Assembly: GCA_900169235.1 (NCBI GenBank) | Contig: FWCC01000141.1 | Coordinates: 8,284-72,283 of the forward strand | DNA length: 64,000 nucleotides | Direction: 5' to 3' | DNA from: Zarea fungicola | Taxonomy: Eukaryota > Ascomycota > Sordariomycetes > Hypocreales > Cordycipitaceae | In this document: piece after piece, positions 55,936 to 64,000 of the stretch | Position numbering within the stretch: position 1 is the first letter of the stretch | How the letters are laid out: each line of letters opens with the position of its first letter | Made by a program: the position numbers and the translations under genes | The notes under the pieces: model-generated | What the model was told of the DNA's origin: nothing | Databases searched by the model: none | What the model saw: the letters and a program-made list of their open reading frames with translations, nothing else

Positions 55936-57821
55936 TCAATATATACCAGACATTTTTCTGAACTTTAATGGGTAAAGTGGATGATTTCAAGCAGGATCAG
56001 TGAACTCATGGACGTCCTTGCCGACGCCACAGAGCAGATCTAAGAGGCTCTGCTCTTACTCGCTGGTAGGGACAAGTGGCGGGAGGAGATAGCATGTCAT
56101 TGGTGGGATACTGATTTCATGCTCATCCCTCATCATTCACCAAGACTCATTTAGCAGCCCATTTATTATGAATCTCGGGGAGATAAGCTAGGGTCTGGCC
56201 TCGGACGGACTCGATAGGCCAAGCCTTTCCCGCGTCCTTAGCGCTGGTGTGACACAAAGATTAGAATCCACTGGCGGAGGCGCCCACACTATCATTGCAG
56301 GAACCCGCGGCGTGAATAATAACCCCGAGCGCTACGAAGCTTGCGCGGGCCAGATCCATGTAGTATCCGATGTCAGACAGCCAGTGCAAAATTGAAAGAG
56401 TCAGATGGCCTTCAGCCACAATATACATTAATTTATCCCCGAAATAGTAGGCAGATAATTAGCAGATAGTCGCATGCCAACCTATAGTCAGATAACATGG
56501 AAGAATCATAGCTGCTCTATCGAAGAAACTGGTGGAGAAATGTCCGCTGAAGAAGCTTCCTGCTTGCTAGTCGCGTGTGGCTTCCAAACTAGGAACAGTA
56601 GACTTGGCACTCACCGTGCCTGTGCATGAACTACTACAGCAGCATTGCGACCGAATTGAGGCAACTAATATATAACCAAAGTTAGTGGGCCTTTGTACTA
56701 CTCCTGGGATTTATGTAGAGATGAGCCGCTATGTCATTGATTTGTGATGATTTCTTTACGGACAGCTCCCCGGTGGCGGATGCAAGTATTCAAGCCAAAC
56801 TTGTGAGTTCGCGCGCAATTAATTTACGTAGTACGGAGTTCACATGTAGTAATTCGCGCTAGGCGGGCTGACTGCGCGTGGCGTTTGCGCCTTGTGGTCC
56901 AGACAACTTTTTGCTGCATCCCATAGCCCGCCTGATGCAAGACGCAAGGGCAAGTACAAAAGGAGGGCCAAGCAGATGGCGTTACTGGTCGGTCTTGGCT
57001 TCTCTTCTGTTGCGTAATCATTAATAACCCTGACCTCTATGCGGCCTTAGCGCCGTACAAAGAGACAGCACACACAATCCGGGCGTTGGGTTGTGCAAGT
57101 TACATGAGGAGCGAGGGGGCAGACAACCGCTCCGATCCCCATGCCGCTTTACGCGCGCACTAAAAACGAGGCTCGCTAGTTACATGATTAGAATGCAAAT
57201 TCTCGCATGCGTTGCCTGGAAATATATTTCCAGGACGGTATGCGGTGTGTGGGTGTGTTTTGCAGAGCTGGAAGTGTAGGCTATTACCAACAGGCTTGTA
57301 AAGCAAGCTCATACTCCTATAACACACTGTCTACTATTACTATTCCTTCCAGTCTCAATCTGATTTTTCAATGAACAGACGCTGGTCGCGCGCGATCCAG
57401 CTGGGCCAAGTAAGTGGCTTTGTCTTTCTCTCGCCTTGCGCCACCGAGCGAATCTACGCGACTGTTTGCCAATGCAAACAACGTCTGAATCTCGGCTTTG
57501 TACCTGTTTTGGTAATATGAAGCGCTCGGCGGGTCACTGGTTCTTTCCAAGCAATTGAATTGTCATGTAGCGTTTGGTGGGATTGTATTAATATCCCAGC
57601 TTCTGCATGTCGCTGCATGCAATGCCACTTACTAGTTTGCCGTAGCGTTACGTAGCGGCAGCCATATCCCAAATCTCAATCAAGGCTTTTCCGTAAGCGT
57701 CATAGGAGCGTTTGACAAATTGTCAATTGATGCGATTGATAGGAGCTCAGTCGCAGTTGTCTTTCCCAGGTGTTCTTGCTTCACGCGGTGTACCAGGAAC
57801 CTCGTCACTGCACTTATCAAT
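55936..57821. other. Gene-poor 1.9-kb region
   Basis: No supported gene. A reading frame without ATG at about 56190-56400 (plus) has protein-like composition (GGGAHTIIAGTRGVNNNPER) and may be a gene relic. No repeat or RNA gene was recognised. Confidence 0.35.
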
Positions 57822-59834
57822 ATGAGAGTCGCAGTCATTGGCGGTGGTCCTTCCGGTTTGGTTACGCTGAAGTATCTATGCCAGGCTCAGCAATCTCTTG
57901 CCTGTGAGCCAGTCGAAGCATTGCTATTCGAACACCATAAGCACGTAGGCGGCACTTTCTTCGCCCGCGTCTATGAGGAGGCCGAAGTCAGTAACTCCAC
58001 TGATAGTTCCTCCTGCACTTACTAACGGCTGACCGCAGCTAGTCTCGTCTAAGCAACTCACTTGCTTCTCTGACTTCCGCGCCAAGAGCGACAAGGACTT
58101 TCTCAGCGCGCCTGAGTATGTGGAATATTTGAGCAGCTACTGTGACCATTTCAACTTATGGCCACACATTAAGCCCAACTCAACTGTCGTGTTGATCCGG
58201 CGGGGAGGAAGTCGCAGGCACGTCATAACCTACCAGTCGGATGGATGCTTGCTACGATGGGACTGTGATGCCGTCGCCGTCTGTTCTGGGCTGCATGTGG
58301 AGCCCAATATTCCAGAGATTAAAGGCATAGAGAACATGCCAAGCGTCATTCACTCTTCAAAGTTCAAGGCTCGCAGGCAATTCAATGGCTGCAAGACCGT
58401 CATGGTTGTTGGTTGCGGCGAGACTGGAGCGGACGTGGCCTATCTAGCAGCCACCCACCCAGACGTCGACCGTGTCGTTCTTTGTCATAGAGATGGTTTC
58501 CATTTTGCACCAAAAGTATGTCCTACCGTTTCTCATAAATTTTCTCTGATCCTCTGGCCATCGATACTAATGTGACTGGGTGTAAGCGTAATCCCGGGCC
58601 CGTCCTGCTGCCCATCCTCGGCCGTAAACCTGACAATACAGAGCCCGGCATCCCGATCGACGTGAGTCGGGCCAGCATTTTCGACACATCCTACGTCCAC
58701 CCGATCTTGCGCCGAAATGACACGCTGTTGTGGGAATATTATAACATCTATATCAAGGTCCTGCTTTGGTTGTGCTCGGGAACGACCGCCGGCATGGACC
58801 AATGGGTAGGCGAGATCAGTCCGGAGCGCCATCATCCATCCAAAAGTAGCCATTTTAATCACGCACCAATCGTAATCGAGATTTTGCTAACGCTTTTCAT
58901 AGTATTCTTCAACAAGTCCATGAAGGTTTGTCCGTATATCAGCCAACCCTACAGACCGCAGCTCCCTGGGCCACGTCTATGGCTCTATGCTCTTCGGTCG
59001 GCTTTGCTGCAGATGCCCATGCCGGACACGGAAGGGCAGTGTGTTCACCTGGCACCATGGCCAAAACAGTTCCATCAGTCCGGTCTCGTTGAGTTTGTCG
59101 ACAATGGACGGATCGAGTACCGGAGGATGCGAGATCAGCACATTCGCCCCGACATTGTGGTCCTTTGCACGGGCTACAGGCAAGAGTTTCCGTTCCTTGT
59201 AGGCCAAAGCGATCCACCATATCCAAAACCCGCAGCATCCAACGTGCGACAGATCTGGGACAATAGTGAGCCGTCTATCAGCTTCATAGGCTTCGTGCGG
59301 CCGTCGCTGGGAGCCATTCCTCCTCTCGCGGAGATGCAGGCCCAGCTCTGGATCACTCACCTGCTGGCCCGCCACAAGATACCTAGCCCATTGCGCCAGG
59401 AAGATGAGCCGCACTACCAGTTGCGCAGTGTACCGGGGGCCCGCATCAAATATGGGGTGGACCATGAAACCTACACGTATCAGTTAGCCCTTGACATAGA
59501 TGCTGCTCCTGGCCTTGCAGACGTGGTCTCGCATGGCTCGCTGAAGCTTCTTCTCATCTGGGCTCTCGGCGCCAACTTCAATACCAAGTTTCGTCTTCGC
59601 GGCCCGTGGAAATGGGAGGGGGCGGCTGTTTTGCTGGTATCGGACGAGTTCTGGGCTACAATCAGAAGGCGGCCTATAATTTTCGGTGTGTACATGGATT
59701 CCAGGCCCTTCAACGGCAACCACACTAATTTGCTCTCAGGTCATTTCGCCACGTCTATTCTGCCAATCTCCATCTTTGGGCCAGTAAATCTACTTTGCCT
59801 TTTATTCGGGTGGATTTTTCCGGTATTCTCATGA
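57822..59834 (+). CDS. Flavin-containing monooxygenase (FMO-like)
   Basis: A 592-residue NADPH/FAD monooxygenase with exons 57822-57986, 58039-58515, 58587-58845, 58903-59685 and 59740-59834. Landmarks: FAD-binding GGGPSG at 7-12, VGGTFF, second dinucleotide site VVGCGETGADVAYLA, the FMO-type KIFFNKS across the 57-bp intron at 58846-58902, and VLCTGY. Two introns (57 and 54 bp) are multiples of three and leave the frame open if retained; both have a branch site and acceptor, and removing them restores family sequence. The C-terminus is hydrophobic (HFATSILPISIFGPVNLLCLLFG is membrane-like). It is convergent with the ALDH. Substrate unknown; no cluster motif is seen upstream. Confidence 0.85.
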
Positions 59835-60027
59835 GTGGTCGTGGAGCTTGTGTTGATGAATGTCACATTTTCAAATAGCTCAGAAGCTTTCCACAAGATT
59901 CAGATTGCTTTTGCTCACAAATGTATGACAAGGTGTACAACAGTCAGCAGTATGGTCATGATACCAAATAATATTCAAATAATAATTGTTATCCGATGTA
60001 TTATTCCTTTCTACACTACTAGGCTTG

Positions 60028-61651
60028 TCAAGGGTTAAGAATAACAGTCTGAGTCTGTACGAATTCTTCGAGAGCCCAGTGCCCACCAAACCGACCCCAA
60101 CCACTATTTTTATATCCTCCATGGGGGAGGGATGCTTCATCATGTACTGTCATGCTATTGACATGCGCAGCGCCCACTTCCAGCTGCTGGGCCACCTTTA
60201 GTGATGCATGATGCGATGTTGTGAAAATGGCAGAGGAGAGTCCGTATTTGCACTCGTTGATCCACCCAATTGCCTCGTCCACATTCTCGTACGATGCGAC
60301 CCCGACAATTGGACCAAACGATTCCTCTTCCCAAAAGACCATATCTTTTGACAAGCCTTTTATAATACGGCCCGCTTCAAAACTTGGGCCTCCATCATCA
60401 GCTGCCGTGACTATTGTTGCACCCTTGGACTGTGCATCTTGCAGCAGCGATGTTATGCGTTTGTTTGCCTGAGGGTGGACGTGCTTCCTAACAAGAGCCG
60501 AGGAAAGCGCATCGAGTTTGCGCTCAAGATGAGAGTAGAACTGCTCTTGTAGTTGACTTGGCACAAGTACAATATCAGTAGACATACAAATTTGCCCAGT
60601 CTGGAAAAGAAGAGATGGGGTTAGTAAAAGCACACAATGGAGGAATGAGCTGGCTTACATTGAGAAGGGCGCCCATAAGCACCATTGTCGCAGCCTTATC
60701 CAGATCAGCGTCTTCAAGTACCAGTGCAAAGTTTTTACCGCCAAGCTCCAAAAGGACTGGCTTCAAATGTTCGGCTGCTCGCGTAGCAATGTGTCGGCCA
60801 ACGGCCGTCGATCCAGTAAAATTGCATTTACGAATCTCCGGTCGCGAGATTAGCGTTTCATAAATGGCTGCTGCGTCAGACGGCCGATGCACCAGGAAGT
60901 TGACCACGCCAGGCGGAAACCCAGCTAAGCGAAAGAGGTTTGCGACAAAGTAGTGTGTTCGCGGGCTTAGCTCCGATCCCTAGAATTCAGCATTTCAAGC
61001 CCAATTAGTTTACATTGTAAATTGAGGGTGACGAATCGGAAATGGTGCTCACCTTTAGGATTGCGCAATTTCCGGCTGCAACGGGCGCTGCAACGGCACG
61101 TAGGCCAAGAATTGAAGGAGCATTCCATGGCGCAATGCCTAGGATCACCCCAAGAGGCTGCTTGTATACAATAGCGTGAGCGTCTGGATTTCGAACCTCG
61201 GGCTGAATGGGATCCAGTACTCCAGAACCAAGTAGACAGCCGAGTTTCTCAACCAGATCTAGGCAGTCCCCAATATGGGCTTTAGCAACAGCATCAGGAC
61301 ATAGTAGCTCCTCTTGAATCACTTTTTGGAAAGCAGGCGCGTTTTGAGATATAGTCTAGAGATGGTATGAGTATGATAGATGGCAGCTGTGGCAAGTAAA
61401 AAATGTAAGGAAAAGAGAAATACCTCGCCAAGTTTCTGGAAGAGTCGCATGCGCTCACTGGGAGTGGTCGATTTCCAAGTTCGGAATGCCCTCATACCCG
61501 ACTCAGCTGCCAGAGCACAGTGGTCAGCTGTGGCCCCCTGTGCACTCCATGCCGGTGACCCATCAATTGGTGCATTTAAGCCAAAGACAGTTTCGGGATT
61601 ATTGACAATATCAAGGCCATCAATGATGACTGGAACAATGTAGTCTTTCAT
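60028..61651 (-). CDS. Aryl-aldehyde dehydrogenase (salicylaldehyde/vanillin dehydrogenase type)
   Basis: NAD(P)-dependent aldehyde dehydrogenase of 474 residues with exons 61651-61424, 61355-61053, 60979-60659 and 60600-60028. Motifs in order: GVILGIAPWNAP, CNFTGSTAVGRHIA, catalytic-Glu region LLELGGKNFALVLEDADLDKA, catalytic Cys289 in NTGQICMSTDIV, EEESFGPIVGV, and the closing GRFGGHWALEEFVQTQ. The APWNAP and short N-terminus point to the salicylaldehyde/vanillin group. It would oxidise an aromatic aldehyde to the acid used by the FAD hydroxylase. It is divergent from the FAH-family gene with a 323-bp promoter containing a short version of the cluster motif. Confidence 0.9.
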
Positions 61652-61974
61652 TTTGCTTTGCAAACTCTGAGATTTTATCTTTCATACGACCCTTTACATA
61701 TCCAAAGTTAACCTTTCGCCGGTGATACGCCTTTTCTACTTCTGTATTTTAGTTCACTGGGTGTGAAGCTTGGAGTCTGGTCAGCCCACTGTAAGTGGCC
61801 TGTCGGAGCATTCCGGGCAGGTTCCGGAAGCCTTTCCTAACTCCGGCCTCTGAGTGGCTCTCTCTTATTTTATGAATGCTCATCTCATTGACGCTCATAA
61901 CTACAGGTTTCACTGATGAAAGCCATTAACTGTTCTTTCTTTGGTTTCCTTTCTTGCTCCGCCTCCACACTACC
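61652..61974. promoter_or_regulatory. Divergent promoter, ALDH and FAH-family hydrolase
   Basis: A 323-bp spacer containing ATTCCGGGCAGGTTCCGGAA at 61810-61829 and CCTAACTCCGG at 61836-61846. Confidence 0.6.
61836..61846 (+). promoter_or_regulatory. Cluster motif variant CCTAACTCCGG, site C
   Basis: Same as sites A and B but lacking two C residues before GG. It links the 60-63 kb genes to the 35-45 kb cluster. Confidence 0.5.
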
Positions 61975-63018
61975 ATGTCTGTTCCTTGGACTCGATTGAT
62001 CCGGTTCGTCGCTCAGGACGGCCGAGTCCTTCGTGGCGAACCAATCCTGCCCCAGCCAGACTTTGATCTTGGCAACACGACGGAAGAGACGAATTTGACT
62101 GCCAAAGTCATTCACGGCACTGACATCTATGACACTAGTGGTGCAACCAAGGTTTCGAATGAGGTCGTCAAGGTGAAGACATTACTCGGCCCATTGACTG
62201 CCGTTGATGTGCCCATCATTCGATGCGTTGGCCTGAATTACGCGAAACACAGTAAGCATTCCAACTCTCAATACACCGCTGGGACTCCTTAATCCATTGA
62301 AATAATTCATTAAAATGCTGCACACGGTTAACAGTCGTTTGCAGTCAAGGAAGCTGGAAGGCGTCCACCGCCCTTCCCCTTCATCTTTTTCAAGCCCACC
62401 ACGACGCTCCTTGATCATGGCGCAGATGTCATTATTCCAAAGATATGCCAGGATGACCAGGCCGACTATGAAGGGGAACTCTGCTTTGTTTTGGGGCGCG
62501 ACGCCAAAGATGTAGCCGTTGAAGATGCGCTCAGCTATGTAGCCGCTTACACGTGCGGCAACGACATCTCGTCGCGAAAGCTGCAACGCGATCCTGAATT
62601 CGCTGGAGTCGTGCCGCAATGGGGCTTCTCCAAAGGCTTCGACACTTTTGCACCACTGGGTCCGTGTCTTGTTCGGCCTGATCTTGTTGGCGACGTCAGG
62701 AATCTGCGGCTCAAGACAATCGTCGACGGCGAGGTGCGGCAGGACGAACTGGTTGATGACCTCTTATTTGACTGCGCATATCTCATATCGTACCTCTCAA
62801 GTGGTACAACTCTTCAAAAAGGGTCCGTCATTATGACGGGAACTCCAGGTGGTAAGTTTTACATGCACAGCGATACACAAGTACTTTGAGACTGATGCTA
62901 GCTACTAGGTGTCGGCGCTGGCTTCAAGCCACCCCGGTGGTTAACTCCAGGGAATGTTATGGAGGTTAATATTGAGAAGATTGGGACACTAAGAAATGGT
63001 GTTAGTTTCGCAAACTAG
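61975..63018 (+). CDS. Fumarylacetoacetate-hydrolase-family enzyme (probable fumarylpyruvate/maleylpyruvate hydrolase)
   Basis: A 297-residue metal-dependent hydrolase with exons 61975-62251, 62345-62851 and 62909-63018. The family core reads RCVGLNYAKHIKEAGRRPPP (across intron 1), IFFKPTTT, DYEGELCFVLGRDAKDV, AAYTCGNDISSRKLQ, metal-binding and catalytic KGFDTFAPLGPCLV, and VIMTGTPGGVGAG (across intron 2). The acceptor chosen at 62344 restores IKEAG. FAH-family acylpyruvases cleave fumaryl- or maleylpyruvate to pyruvate and a C4 acid, the final step of the gentisate route. Given gentisate dioxygenase in the same window this is the likely role, though acylpyruvase or oxaloacetate activity is possible. 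Confidence 0.9.
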
Positions 63019-63363
63019 GCTAGAGGTTATTTCTTAAAATAACTGCATCGCAATTAACAGCTCGCCACGGCTAGACACATCAGCTCACGGGGTTGGCATT
63101 GTCTACGCGGTGGCAGTATCCGTATAAGTCACCATGCTTGCAGCCACCACGATCATCTCAATCTTTCGCTCATAGTTATAAGTTAAAAAGCATCTACTTT
63201 GAATTTTTTTCCTTTTGATTACTAGTATTTTTATTTGATAAATACGCTCGACAAGGACAGCAGTACTAAAAGCACATCGCATTCGCGTATAGAAGACACA
63301 GGGCATGAAGAATTCCTATTCACAGATTATTCAAATATTAAATACGATTCTAAATTAATTTAT
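63019..63363. other. Intergenic, AT-rich
   Basis: Convergent spacer between the FAH-family and SDR genes. No gene seen. Confidence 0.5.
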
Positions 63364-64000
63364 CTATTCCTTCTTTCGCACTTCTAGTAGATGGGCAAAC
63401 CCAGCTCGGTGAAGAGTATCGGTACGCAGTCTTTGTCTCACGCCACTAACAATCTCAGCACCGTCTTGTGCTGGGTCAATGTGAATCTTGCGAGGCCGGG
63501 ACCCATGATGCGAATCGACAACCCTGGCAATCTCGTCCGCAACGACGGCCACGTCTGCCGTTGGGGGCTCAAATGCAGCCCACCCCTCTCCCATGGCTTG
63601 TTCTACGCCGTGGTACGGCGAACCAACGGCTCGATACTCCTCCAAAACCTTCTTGTCCTCTGGCTGCCCGGCTGTGGCGAAGTGGTTCGTACCTGTGCTA
63701 AACGCACCCGGCACAACAATGCAGCTCTCAATGCCCCATTGGCTCAGCTCAAGCTCATACGACGAAGCCAGGGCATCCATTCCCGCCTTTGCGGCAAAGT
63801 AGGGTGCTAGAAAAGCTGGGACAGCTCCCTGTACACTGGAGCTTCCCACCCACACGAGCAGCCCAGAGCCACGCTGGCGCATATGGGGCAGCACGGCACG
63901 GTTCAGGCGCTGTGTGGACAGTACGTTGACGTCGTACATTCGAGCCAACTGCTCTGTTGTGAATGCTTCCAGCGGGCCGTACACCATGTGCCCGCAATTA
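63364..64000 (-). CDS. Short-chain dehydrogenase/reductase, 5' part outside window
   Basis: About 212 residues of a classical SDR are present; the N-terminal glycine-rich cofactor motif lies beyond 64000. Visible motifs: NCGHMVYGPLEAF (after the NNAG position), the conserved Asn in MYDVNVLSTQRLNRAVLP, catalytic Ser in VWVGSSSVQG, catalytic Tyr and Lys in PYFAAKAGMDALA, and VVPGAFSTGTN. The frame continues to the window edge without a stop. It is an NAD(P)-dependent alcohol/ketone oxidoreductase; substrate unknown. It is next to the FAH-family and ALDH genes and might act on the same aromatic substrates. Confidence 0.85.
   Translation of the reverse strand, partial: NCGHMVYGPLEAFTTEQLARMYDVNVLSTQRLNRAVLPHMRQRGSGLLVWVGSSSVQGAVPAFLAPYFAAKAGMDALASSYELELSQWGIESCIVVPGAFSTGTNHFATAGQPEDKKVLEEYRAVGSPYHGVEQAMGEGWAAFEPPTADVAVVADEIARVVDSHHGSRPRKIHIDPAQDGAEIVSGVRQRLRTDTLHRAGFAHLLEVRKKE

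Noticed and set aside
1..64000. CRISPR arrays, rRNA or tRNA genes, intact transposons
   Set aside because: No spaced direct repeats, rRNA-like stretches, cloverleaf-like segments with B-box, transposase or reverse-transcriptase motifs were found by reading; small or decayed elements could still be missed.

Overview
The window is nuclear DNA from a filamentous ascomycete. Most genes carry several 47-93 bp introns with GT..AG ends and CTAAC-type branch sites. The gene families are typical of Pezizomycotina: Zn2Cys6 regulators, Dal5-type, lactose-permease-type and TRI12-type MFS carriers, HeLo-like kinases, DUF3425, and small secreted cysteine-rich proteins. The style fits a Sordariomycete, plausibly Hypocreales, but I cannot name a species. 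All exon coordinates are my own reading of splice sites. For every multi-exon gene with proposed exons the exon lengths sum to a whole number of codons, except one regulator with an apparent 1-nt frameshift.

Layout. 0.2-2.4 kb: a broken DUF3425 gene and an aldo/keto reductase. 2.9-8.9 kb: a large alpha/beta hydrolase, a Dal5-type MFS carrier and a Zn2Cys6 regulator. 10-20.2 kb: a probable uronic-acid glycan module with a Zn2Cys6 regulator (frameshifted), a GH88 unsaturated-uronyl hydrolase, a sugar MFS carrier and a DUF2264 (GH154-like) hydrolase. 21-22 kb: a CmcJ/asaB-type oxygenase-like protein. 22-30.5 kb: a gene-poor stretch holding four secreted proteins, all on the minus strand. 32.8-48.2 kb: a probable aromatic-acid catabolic cluster with a sugar-type MFS, a salicylate-hydroxylase-like FAD monooxygenase, a TRI12-type MFS, a Zn2Cys6 regulator, gentisate 1,2-dioxygenase, a PatG-like decarboxylase and a metallo-beta-lactamase-fold hydrolase. 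49-54.4 kb: a head-to-head pair of an active-looking Ser/Thr kinase with a RING-like domain and a HeLo-like pseudokinase. 54.5-57.8 kb: sparse, with a tiny secreted peptide. 57.8-64 kb: a flavin monooxygenase, an aryl-aldehyde-type dehydrogenase, a fumarylacetoacetate-hydrolase-family enzyme and a short-chain dehydrogenase cut by the window end.

How they may work together. The aldehyde dehydrogenase, FAD hydroxylase, gentisate dioxygenase and FAH-family hydrolase form a logical route: aryl aldehyde to hydroxybenzoate to gentisate to maleyl- or fumarylpyruvate to central metabolites. No GST-type maleylpyruvate isomerase is in the window. A 13-bp motif, CCTAACTCCCCGG, occurs in the hydroxylase/MFS and regulator/dioxygenase promoters, and a shortened form lies between the ALDH and FAH-family genes. 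This suggests the two separated blocks share a regulator. The kinase/pseudokinase pair inside this region looks unrelated to catabolism. Its architecture recalls the RIPK3/MLKL pairing of animal necroptosis and is the most speculative and interesting item here.
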